Below, one piece after another: positions 46,501 to 55,720 of a stretch of 64,000 nt of DNA; position 1 is the first letter of the stretch; each line of letters starts with the position of its first letter. Under the pieces are notes generated by a model, which had not been told where the DNA came from, did not search any database, and saw nothing but the letters and a program-made list of their open reading frames with translations. Origin of the DNA: Dendrobium chrysotoxum. Lineage: Eukaryota > Streptophyta > Magnoliopsida > Asparagales > Orchidaceae. The position numbers and the translations under genes were made by a program. The stretch spans positions 28,175,914 to 28,239,913 of the forward strand of contig CM034312.1 in NCBI GenBank assembly GCA_019925795.1. Direction: 5' to 3'.

Positions 46501-47700
46501 TGGAAATTTTCTTCTAGTCATCCTAGAGAGCTGATCTTAGGAGACCCATCAGAAGGGGTAAAAACTAGGCATGGACTTAGGAAAGAGGTTAGCCATTCTG
46601 CATTCATATCTATGATTGAACCCACGAGTATAGATCAAGCCTTAGGAGATGAATTTTGGATCCTAGCAATGCAAGAAGAGTTGAACCAATTCGTTAGGAA
46701 TGATGTATGGGAGTTAGTCAAAAGGCCTAAAGAATAAAGTGTGGTTGGAACCAAGTGAGTCTTTAAAAATAAGATGAATGACTCTGGAATAGTAGTAAGA
46801 AACAAGGCTAGGTTAGTAGCGAAGGGGTATAACCAAATTGAAGGAATAGATTTTGAAGAAACCTTTGCTCCGGTAGCTAGACTAGAAGCCATCAGGGTAC
46901 TGTTAGCTTTTGCTTGTTTTAGGGATTTTAAGCTATATCAAATGGATGTAAAGAGTGCCTTCCTGAATGGAGTAATCAAGGAAGATGTGTATGTGGAGCA
47001 ACCTCCGGGGTTTGAAAACTCACAATTTCCAAACCACGTGTTCAAATTGAAAAAGGCACTGTACGGGTTAAAACAAGCACCTAGAGCCTGGTATGAAAGA
47101 CTTAGTACGTTCCTACTAGATAGAGGCTTTGTAAAGGGTAGTGTGGACACCACCTTATTTTTGAAGAAGGTAGGAGTTGAAGTACTCATTGTTCAGATTT
47201 ATGTAGATGACATATTGTTCGGATCGACGGAGAAAAGCTTATGTAATGAATTTTCAAAAATAATGAGCGACGAGTTTGAAATGAGCATGATGGGAGAACT
47301 TAGTTACTTCCTTAGATTTAGTGTAAAACAAACGGAAGGTGGAACGTTTCTTAGCCAGTCTAAATATATCAACGATATTTTGAAAAAGTATGAAATGGAC
47401 AATGCTAAGGCTATGAATACACCCATGAGCTCTAATATTCAATTGGATAAAGATCCCAGTGGGAAGTCTGTAGATCAAAAGAGGTATAGGGGAATAATTG
47501 GATCTCTTCTCTATCTGACTGCCAGTAGACCAGACATAATGTTTAGTGTGTGTCTCTGTGCCCGTTTTCAAGCTGACCCGAAAGAATCTCACATGACTGC
47601 TGTCAAAAGGATTCTTAGATATCTTCTAGGCACCCCGAACTTAGGAATTTGGTATCCTAGACACAGTACTTCTTTTGAAATCTTAGGATACTCAGATTCA
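46501..47700 (+). pseudogene. Copia reverse transcriptase
   Basis: WELVKRPKE, stop, SVVGTK, stop, VFKNKMNDSG, then a 325-codon open frame with ARLVAKGYNQIEGIDFEETF, LYQMDVKSAFLNGVIKEDVY, LKKALYGLKQAPRAWYERL, and catalytic YVDDILFGS at 47200. Two early stops: TAA 46735 (shared with the sister copy at 57958-57960) and TGA 46756 (Trp in the family). It is otherwise well preserved. Confidence 0.93.
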
Positions 47701-48150
47701 GACTTTGCAGGATGTAGGGTAGATAGAAAAAGTACTTCTGGCACTTGTTAATTCATTGGACAATCATTAGTTTCATGGTCCAGTAGGAAACAAAATTCTG
47801 TAGCCCTATCCACAGCCGAAGCAGAATATATAGCGGTAGGTAGCTGTGTTGCACAAGTTTTGTGGTTAAAACAACAGCTTGTAGATCTAGGACTACCTGT
47901 AGGAACCATTCCGATCATGTGTGACAACACTAGTGCTATTTGCATATCTAAAAATCCAATTCAACACTCACGAACCAAACATATAGACATTAGACATCAT
48001 TTCATTTGAGATCATGTAACCAAAGGAGATATTGAACTGCACCATGTTGCTACTGAAGATTAATTGGCTGACATTTTTACAAAACCATTAGGTTATGACA
48101 CATCTAGCACTTTAAGAACCAAATTAGGTGTCATAGACATTCAGGCCTAA
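47692..48150 (+). pseudogene. Copia RNase H
   Basis: SDSDFAGCRVDRKSTSGTC, stop, FIGQSLVSWSSRKQNSVALS, TAEAEYIAVGSCVAQ, MCDNTSAICISKNPIQH, TKHIDIRHHF, DIFTKPL. Acidic catalytic residues (SDSD, AEAEY, CDNT) are present. In-frame stops at 47749 (Gln), 48007 (Arg) and 48061 (Gln) are each one transition from the family residue. The normal terminator is TAA at 48148. Confidence 0.92.
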
Positions 48151-48312
48151 TGTAAAATACAAAAAAAAACAACAAAAAAAAATACAAAAAATAAAAACAA
48201 AAAAATATGGATTTGGGTTTGTTATGATTTGTTTTGTTAAAAATAAAACAAAAAAAAATTGGATTCCTGATCCTCTTCCCATGTTGCTCACAAACTTTGA
48301 TATTCTCTGACA
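48151..48312 (+). other. A-rich spacer after pol
   Basis: The spacer contains A-runs (AAAAAAAAACAACAAAAAAAA near 48160-48180) and a GAAAAATAAAACAAA-like region, possibly a pol 3' end or polyadenylation area. No ORF. Confidence 0.5.
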
Positions 48313-48768
48313 ATCATACTGTACGATCCACTATCGTACTGTACGATAAGGTTCAAATCACTCCAATCTCAGCCGTCCATTCCCATTCATGGTCCAGATC
48401 TTTCATGTCTTATACCTATCGTACTGTACGATTCACCACTCGTACCGTACGATGCTAATTATTGGTCATCGTACTGTACGACATCCCAATCGTACTGTAC
48501 GATCCACGTGTCAAACAGATTAGGACGAATTTAAATCGGCCGGTACGAACATTATTGCCTATCGTACTATACGAACACCTGTTCGTACTGTACGAACACT
48601 TTTGGTCAAAAGTCGTTCAGACGACTCGTTGGGACGAACGCCTTACACTCACGTTCATACAGTACGATACTGATCGTACTGTACGATTTGACAAACTTTT
48701 CTGAAAAATCATCCAGACGACATTATTGCGCACATCGTACTGTACGATACTCAATCGTACTGTACGAT
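48313..48768. promoter_or_regulatory. Internal palindrome doublet array upstream of ORF3
   Basis: Twelve copies of the 15 bp palindrome form six doublets: 48313/48333, 48418/48439, 48468/48489, 48561/48582, 48654/48673, 48734/48754. Start-to-start distances are 20, 21, 21, 21, 19 and 20 bp. Eight of the twelve carry the full central CGTACTGTACGA core. The array ends 13 bp before a TATA box. It is the same motif and spacing as in the LTR promoter, but located inside the element. Confidence 0.9.
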
Positions 48769-48781
48769 ATCCCTCAAATTC

Positions 48782-48788
48782 TATAAAA
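48782..48788 (+). promoter_or_regulatory. TATA box of ORF3
   Basis: TATAAAA in TTCTATAAAACGGGAGG, 13 bp after the last palindrome and 78 bp before the ORF3 ATG. A pyrimidine-rich, TC-containing leader (CTCACCTTCAATCAATC) lies between, with no upstream ATG between box and start. Confidence 0.7.
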
Positions 48789-48865
48789 CGGGAGGGATTC
48801 TTTGCCAATTCTCCTCACCTTCAATCAATCTGAATTTCATCATTCCTCCAATCCTTTCTTCCAAA

Positions 48866-49984
48866 ATGTCTGGGTCCAGTAAGCGCGGTCGAATGATCGT
48901 CGGGAGCTCTTCCTCCTCTCGGCGCTTCGATGATCGTTTTCTCTCCGCTGCGGACGAGAAAGCGTATATTAAAATCAAGGAGGCCAAGTTCACTCCATCC
49001 CGCATGCTAAATCAGGCCGCCCTAAATTTCGAGGTGATGAATCTGTTCGCCTCCACTAGCCTTCAATTCCTTCTGACTCTTGCTTTTCCGTTTCACTCCA
49101 AACTCTTGTTTGAGTTTTTTGCCAATATCCGAGTCGACCTTGAAAACACTACCTTCACGTCTTATGTCTATAAACAGAATGTCGTTATCACCGTCAACGA
49201 CATTGCTGAGCACATCGGGCTGTCTACTGACTGCCCTCGTCCCCAATCCATGATCTCCCACGACTATGATTGGACGTCAGTAAATATAACCCTTAGAGGT
49301 GTCCCCTCCAATCATCACCTACCCCTGGTCCAAACCTTAACTCAAAATGCCCGCGTTATCCAGCATGTCCTACGCACATTTATTATACCTAAAGCTAGAG
49401 ACCGCATCCATATTACTCCACTACTTTCTGTCGTCACCTATCTCATCATGTCTGGCACAAAATTCAATGAAGCCCAGATGGTGTTTGACTACATTCATAC
49501 CTTGTCTGCCTTCCGATACCCCGGTGCCCGTCGTAAACTGAACCTTGCTTTAGGGCATGTCATAGGATACATCCTAGATGCAAAATATCAACTTCATTAT
49601 CCGCTCCCTCCTGATCACCTTCCTATCTTCTACTCGGATGCCTCCTTTCGTATCTTGTTCCATCGGGGGGCTGCTCCCGCCGATCCCGAGTTTGATGACG
49701 AGGAGGCTGCTGCTCCTGCTGACGCACCTCCGCCACCACCAATCCAACCACCTGGCCTTGCTCCTCCCGACTACCCTCACGACGACAATATTCGACGACT
49801 TGATCATCTGGAGACTAGGTTGGATGCCCACATTACTCAGCAACATCAGGAGCATGACACGGATATGAAGTGGTTTAGGGAGCCCTTCACATCGATCGAT
49901 CACCAGTTTGCCTCCCTCCATCAGTACCACCAGCTGTTTCCCGACCCTCCACCACCACCTCCGGATCAGGATCCAGATTTTTAG
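48866..49984 (+). CDS. ORF3, 372 aa, plant-transposon-protein-like, uninterrupted
   Basis: An accessory ORF between pol and the 3' LTR, in the position of the Sirevirus env-like gene. Residues 1-20 are basic and Ser-rich. About 70-270 form an alpha-helical globular part (LLFEFFANIRVDL, VVITVNDIAEHIGL, NARVIQHVLRTFIIPK, ITPLLSVVTYLIMSG, LNLALGHVIGYIL). Its layout resembles the putative plant transposon protein domain (PF20167, from memory). 268-305 is acidic then Pro-rich, 307-355 a polar helix, and 359-365 a Pro run. No signal peptide or membrane segment is seen, so an envelope role is unlikely. It is the only long intact gene in the element. Function unknown. Confidence 0.85.
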   Translation: MSGSSKRGRMIVGSSSSSRRFDDRFLSAADEKAYIKIKEAKFTPSRMLNQAALNFEVMNLFASTSLQFLLTLAFPFHSKLLFEFFANIRVDLENTTFTSYVYKQNVVITVNDIAEHIGLSTDCPRPQSMISHDYDWTSVNITLRGVPSNHHLPLVQTLTQNARVIQHVLRTFIIPKARDRIHITPLLSVVTYLIMSGTKFNEAQMVFDYIHTLSAFRYPGARRKLNLALGHVIGYILDAKYQLHYPLPPDHLPIFYSDASFRILFHRGAAPADPEFDDEEAAAPADAPPPPPIQPPGLAPPDYPHDDNIRRLDHLETRLDAHITQQHQEHDTDMKWFREPFTSIDHQFASLHQYHQLFPDPPPPPPDQDPDF

Positions 49985-50310
49985 GTTGTTGTAGTTATTT
50001 CTATTTTCTATTTGTTATCAGTGTAGTTGTTTTCTTTTTCTTCCCTTTTTGGTGTTGTTAAAAGGGGGAGACTTTTCTGTGTGTTATGTATTCTATTTTT
50101 GCTTACTATTAAGCGCTATTGGTTGTTTATGTTCTCACTACATTTATGTTTTTTCTATCTTGTTGCTTTATTTATGTTATAATAAAAAAAAAACTGTTTC
50201 TTCTCCTCTTATTTAAAAATTAATAAGCTACTCTTCTGAGGGGGAGCTAAAGAAGTCAGAACATCTGTCCATCAGAAAATATTATTTGACACCATCAAAA
50301 AGGGGGAGAT
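49985..50310 (+). other. ORF3 3' region with multiple polypurine tracts
   Basis: Purine tracts AAAGGGGGAGA (50061), GAGGGGGAG (50238) and AAAAAGGGGGAGA (50297-50309, the last directly before the LTR) share a GGGGGAG core. Repeated purine tracts before the 3' LTR are described for Sireviruses. An AATAAAAAAAA stretch near 50180 could serve as a poly(A) signal. Confidence 0.75.
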
Positions 50311-52286
50311 TGTTGAAATCCAGGATCCCGAGCACTTAATTTTGATGGTGACAACTAATACTTACTGAGTACATATAGAATTCTTTTAGATTACAAATGC
50401 TTAATCCTTGTATATGAGCACTAACATTTCAGGTCAGATGCACACTGCTCAAGATTACTGGAGACTCAAACCGGGTAGAATAGGATGTTGAGGAGTCTGT
50501 AATTTTCTATTTCTTTATTTTTATTTTCTTGAGTCTGCCACAGAAGCATGCATGTGAAAGGAGCAACCATGCACACACCCAGGGGGAGAACTATTTTTTA
50601 AATGATTTAAATTTTTTTTAAAAGGAAATCGTACTGTACGATTTTGGATCGTACTGTATGATTAATTAAAAATACTCAGGCTAACGGCTAATTTTCGAAT
50701 GATTAAGTTTACAAACTTATCGTACTGTACGATCCATATCGTACTGTATGATAATATATAATTGAGAAACCCTAGCCGCTAGAATAAGTTTGGTAAGTTT
50801 TTGAATTTGATTTTCTGTACTGATCGTACTGTACAACTCATATCGTACTGTATGAGTAATTAAAACTTTCCAAAATTATCTCCCTAATCAGGAAATAAAC
50901 ATTGGTTTCTATTTTATATGTCAATCGTACTGTACGATAATATATCGTACTGTACGACTGACCGAGATGATTTCATTCGTCCCAGAGATCATACCAGACG
51001 AAACCAAGGTTTTTTGTTCTGTTCGTGTTGGACAATATTCATATCGTACAGGACGATATCAAGAAATGAACTGATCGTACTGTACGACTGGTGGAGTGCT
51101 GGACGATTGTCAGAGACGATTTCCTTCGTCCCAGCGATCGTACTAGACGATCCCAAGAATTTTTATTCTATTCGTCCTGGACGATATTCGTATCATACAG
51201 GATGATATCCTGAAAAACACTATTCATACTATACGATCCAAGGAGTGCTGGACGACTGACAGAGATGAATTCTTTCGTCCCGAGGATCGTCCCACAGTTC
51301 ATCCTGTACAAACAGTACGAATCAACAGTATCTTCCTGTACGATATACGTATCGTACATTATGATATGAATAAAATTCGATACCTATTCGTCTGTACTCG
51401 TACTGGACGGAGCTGTAATTGAACTGATCGTACTGTATGATCATAGATCGTACTGTACGAACAGAAACGCAAAAATTGAAACTTTTAGGGTTTTCTGAAG
51501 CCTGATATAAAAACAACTTAAAATTTTCTTTAGGGAGTTGTTGATCTATCCTTTTGCTGTGAGAGGCTTGGAGGAAAAAGAAGGGGATTCGGTAGAGAGA
51601 AGTTTTTGGAGAGATCTAGGGCTTGAGAGAGGAAGGTGAAGGTGAGCTTGAGTGTGAGGGAGAAGTAGTGTGAGGGGATCACACGGTGGCTCCAAGCTAG
51701 CTGCATGCTTTGCTCCTCTTGTGGCTTTGTAAGCTTCAAGAAAGTTCTCGAGGGAAGAATCACTTCAAGATCAACATCGCCAAGGTATTCTGCCATCTCC
51801 AGGAGGGAGAAAAAGGAGAAGGCCCGCTGCCATAACCAGGAGGGTGACATAGCGTTTGGTATTCCGCCGCACCGAGGGAGGTGAAAGTGAGTATTGTAAA
51901 GGCTTCTCCGCCTTGCTGTGGGGGCAAAAGGAGAGTCAACTTTTACTAGTGCAAATCCCGGAGTAGAGGACTCCGGGGAGTGGACGTAGGTCAAGTGACC
52001 GAACCACCATAAAAATCTCTGGTGTGTTTTTTCCTGTTTACCGTACTTTTCTTTTCATGCTTTTAATTTGTGCATTTAATTGCTTGGTGAAAAATTAGTA
52101 TTTAAATCTTGTGGTGTAAAATCTAAAATTGAACTATCAATTTCATCGGTGTGAACGTTGTATTTGCTTCCGCACATTAGTCGTTAAATTATATTTTGAA
52201 AATACAAAAAAAAATTAGAACTCTTGTGTAGGGTTAAATTTTAAAATACCAATTCACCCCCCCTCTTGGCGCATCTCGTACTTTCA
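50311..52286 (+). repeat. Copia 3' LTR
   Basis: 1976 bp, 166 bp longer than the 5' LTR. Extra pieces: one 20 bp palindrome unit (doublet 50628/50648 is complete here) and a 151 bp module at about 51059-51209 that duplicates the neighbouring GGAGTGCTGGACGA...CAGAGACGA segment. Further doublets: 50719/50738, 50823/50842, 50924/50944. It ends CTTTCA, followed by the target duplication GGAAC. Confidence 0.95.
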
Positions 52287-52291
52287 GGAAC
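52287..52291. other. Target site duplication, right
   Basis: GGAAC, compare GAAAC at 41402-41406. Confidence 0.8.
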
Positions 52292-52397
52292 CAAAAGTGA
52301 TTCCTCCAGTGGGAGGACTGGCTAGCAAGGACTCAGGAAGTGTCACCCGCGCGTCAGAACTGAAGCTAAAAGTAACGGAAGGTACGAAGGAATCCAT
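52290..52397 (-). pseudogene. Tat 5' ORF, upstream part with start codon
   Basis: ATG on the minus strand at 52397, then MDSFVPSVTFSFSSDARVTL, PESLLASPPTGGITFG, reaching the target duplication in frame with 41404 downward on the other side of the Copia element. A TTCTTGGCAGAC context lies just upstream of the ATG. It would start the Pro/Arg-rich leader protein of the Tat element. Confidence 0.75.
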
Positions 52398-52719
52398 GGC
52401 ACTGTCTGCCAAGAATAACAAAAGAGATTTGAAATAATTAGTTGAAAATAATGATCTAAAAGGAGTAGAAATGAATAAGGGACGGAATGGCCCAGTAGGC
52501 CGGAAGGAAAGGAACTTAGCCAGGGGGAAAACCCTAACTAAGGGTAATGGAAGGAAAGAAACCTAGCTAGGGGGAAACCATAACTAAGAAAAAAAAAGAA
52601 CGATCCTAACTAAGGAAGGACCCTAACTAAGAGTGGGACGGACCTAATCTAAGGAGTACCAATCCTATAGTACACACAAGAAAGAATAATATAGAATCCA
52701 AAGATGGAGAGAGAAACAT
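52398..52719 (-). other. Tat 5' leader
   Basis: Non-coding between primer site and the first ORF, with repeated CTAACTAAG/GGGAAA words (52500-52640): four to five copies of an AACTAAG-containing unit. Its role is unknown. Confidence 0.5.
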
Positions 52720-52737
52720 GTCCCACCGTGGTCGCTA
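52720..52737 (-). other. Candidate Tat primer-binding site
   Basis: The plus strand reads GTCCCACCGTGGTCGCTA. The complement agrees at 14 of 18 positions with TGGCGCCCACCGTGGGGC, a leader sequence I recall from plant Gypsy elements. A CA-ending LTR terminus at 52744 lies six bases away. Confidence 0.5.
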
Positions 52738-54210
52738 GAAACCTGTGGACCTCCGAAAGGGCACAACAACACCGCCTCCCCATGAAGGGAGACAGTATTT
52801 GGCCAATGAGAGGGCAGATTCGATCAAACATATGATTAACCATTAAGGATAGTGGCTCTCACCAGTACACCCTGATGGATAATAATATGTATGATCTAAT
52901 CACAACGGGTCTTCCCCACCCGATATATTAGCTCGAATGGGGTTTATTTGAGAGTGGGATTTGGTTTCCTACGAGCGCAAGCCCCCGTGGTTAATTACAT
53001 CTCAAGATGGGGCCTGAGAATACTCTCGATTAAGGATTCTATACTATTCTTCTCAAATTGGGATTGGCACATAAGGCGAAGACTAGGAAATCCTACTCGA
53101 AGGGAAAGAAAGGTTCAACTAGGCTTAGTCAACATGCACGGCTCAGATCAACACCCGAAGGGACTAAGGTAGTGAGAAGAAACTGGAGAAACTAAAAGTC
53201 ATGCACTTAGAGCATGCAGGAGAGAAGGATGGAGGTCGCGTCATCAGTGTGACAAGGATATATAGGGCTTATGGTCTATGGAAGACAGAAAATCAACCTA
53301 TTGATGAGGCATACTATGAAACAGTAGTAGCCTTGAATCCTAAATCTAATGGGTTTAGTATTCTACGCAACACTAACACCCGTGTCCTAGCTAATGCAAT
53401 GCCAAAACCTGGACTAACCCCGGCCTGGAAGGGGGAGCCAGCTAACCACCTAATCGCTTTAAAACCATGCTGTCCAGTCATTTATGAAAGATGGGTGGGT
53501 AGGTTATAGTTCTTGGATGTAGGACCGACGTCTAGAGGATTTCGTAATTGGCCCCAGACTGATGTTGGGTGAATGCTCCTAGAGCTAATGCAATTAAAAT
53601 TTTAATTTAGTTGATTTCTAATGCAATGCATGCTAGTTGAAGTTTCTCAATCAGGTGTGCATAGAACTTTAAAAAAGGCTTATAAAAATAATTTTTAAAA
53701 GTAGACTGGGCTTCCCCAGGTCCGGCACCTCATCCTCATAGGTCAGATTATCCAGACTCTACCCGCAGGAGGGGAAGTGTCTTATAGAAGGAGAGAGAGA
53801 TGCAATAATATGCATGCGACCCCGGATGATTCCGGTAGTTCCCTTAGTCGTTAGATTTATATGTTACTTAAACCTTAAAATTTTAAATATTAATTGCGAG
53901 TAGAAAATATTTTTTTAGTCCTTAGAGAGCCTAATGAGATCCAGGCTAAAATAAAAGCGGCACACAAACGCTAAGAAACTAAGAAAAATATGTATCCTAT
54001 GCGCAATCAACATCAAATAAAACACAGTAAATAATTAAACAAATAAATTAAATGTCCATAGGCCAACTGCCCTTAATTATAACCCAGGATCTGCACAAAA
54101 TTAAAGTGGCCGGGCACCACTGCCAACAACCCGGATTTCTAATCCTAGAACAGACGCAAGTCATTTTTGAGTGGGATACACTTGGTCTTCATCTTCTTGC
54201 TCTTCTCTTC

Positions 54211-54300
54211 CTTGGACTCCTTGGATCCTAGCTTCCCTTGGACTCCTTGGGTCTCCTTTTCTTTGGACTCCTTGGATCTCTTCTTCCTTGGACTCCTCAG
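54211..54300. repeat. 25 bp minisatellite in Tat LTR
   Basis: Four units starting CTTGGACTCC (54211, 54237, 54262 with one mismatch, 54287), spacing 25-26 bp, with CTTGGATC in most. Confidence 0.85.
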
Positions 54301-55245
54301 GTAGTAGACTGATCCAAATTTGGGTTTCCAAATAGAAAAGGACTATCCTCATATTGGGTGTCCTTTTCTCTTTGGAATCCAACCTTTGGATCTCTGTATC
54401 CCCACTCAAAATAAACTTTCACAACTCTTAACCAATATTACAATCAATTACATTAAATAAAAGCAGTAAATTCTAGACTCTCTTGCAAGGTTATCTTAAT
54501 AAAAATTATCCCAAGAAGTTTAATATATCACAAGCAATTATAGGAAAAATAAAGTACTCATCACAACCACACTTGGCCATGCTCTTAATTATTTGAGGGC
54601 TAAGCAATTCTGGAGCACCTGTAGCAATTTATAATGATTTTTAATTACCCATCATTTATTTAGGGGGGCTGAGCAATCTCTGAAGCATCTGCATAAAACA
54701 TCATTAGTATTTTTAAATCATGATTATTGCCCCCCTTTTTATTTAGCGCTGCATGAGCATGGCCACCTGCAGAAGACATCTTTAGTATCAACATCGATCC
54801 TAACCTATGGGTAGTCTATTATGCAATCACATCAAATCCCAGAGTGCAGTAAAAGTAAGCAAACACACCAATAGTTCAATCACAACATGCAGTGAAAACC
54901 TGATAAAGCTCGGCACACAGCAGGAAAGTAAACACCATCCTAGCCTAAGTCTAGAAGTGGTGCCCTAATAAATAATTCTACAGTGTGTGTAGAAGCCTGT
55001 GTGGCTGGGGTAGATCCTAAGCTGGGTAGTTAGTTACAATTGCCTACTATCCAGATTTGTTGTAGGTCTAAAGAGGGAGTTTTAATAAAAGTATGAATAT
55101 AAGTGAATTAGGGTCCATTTTAATTAATTTGATGTGTAGGTCAGTTTTAATACTTAGGGTAATGGTGTTTGAAGTTTAAATTATATTAGTGAATTTTAGG
55201 AGGTTCGGGGTCAACCTATACACTAGGCAAAGGGGGGTCCAAAAT

Positions 55246-55720
55246 TGACTTTTTGATTAAAGGGGATTTGTAGACAACTAATATTTTTATAAAATACTAG
55301 ACCTTAACCCGATCATCTAGACATTTAGCATGCCCAATTTGGACTCTCCTATCCAAAGTTATGAATTTCTGAAGTTTTGGTCTTGTTTTGAACTAAGTTT
55401 AACCAAATTGTTAACTTTTTTATTTAAGCTAATTTCTGGAATATTAATATTTGTAATAAATAATAGACCCTAATGTGAGTTGAATGCCTTTGAGTTTGCT
55501 GGATTTGGAGTTTCCTACGCAAAGTTATGAATTTTAGAAGTTTCGGACCCTAGACTATAGCTATGGTTGACCGGAAAGTTGACTTTTCAGTTTAGTATAA
55601 TTTCTAGACACCTAATATTTTTAATAAATATTAGAGTTTAATTATATTTGAATGCCTTTTATTTTTCCTATTTTGAAATTTTCTGTAATTAGTTATGATT
55701 TTTAGAAGTTGTGGCAATTA
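55246..55720. repeat. Three degenerate 165 bp repeats in Tat LTR
   Basis: Units start with GTTGACTTTT-like sequence near 55246, 55410 and 55572. Each contains TAATATTT-TAATAAATA-TAGA, GAATGCCTTT, TTTGGAGTTT and AAGTTATGAATTT-AGAAGTTT. Identity between units is moderate, so this is an old internal amplification. Confidence 0.75.

Larger units (their letters stand above)
41407..52286 (+). mobile_element. Sirevirus-like Copia retrotransposon, full length
   Basis: 10.9 kb: 5' LTR 41407-43216, tRNA-Met primer site, gag-pol in one frame (43276-48150) in the Copia order gag-protease-integrase-RT-RNase H, a separate array and TATA box, a third ORF (48866-49984), several purine tracts, and 3' LTR 50311-52286. 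LTRs start TGTTGAAATCC and end CTTTCA. The very long LTRs, coiled-coil Gag, extra 3' ORF and multiple purine tracts are Sirevirus traits. LTRs differ by about 2% over their first 330 bp by eye, so the insertion is fairly recent and younger than the Tat host. Confidence 0.93.

Noticed and set aside
48313..48768. Regular short repeats that superficially resemble a CRISPR array
   Set aside because: Repeats are 15 bp palindromes in doublets inside a plant retrotransposon, spacers are not of constant length, and no prokaryotic context exists.
51530..51994. Minus ORF of 154 codons in the 3' LTR, and similar ones at 603-1097
   Set aside because: They are antisense to the purine-rich LTR leader; open only because of its composition.
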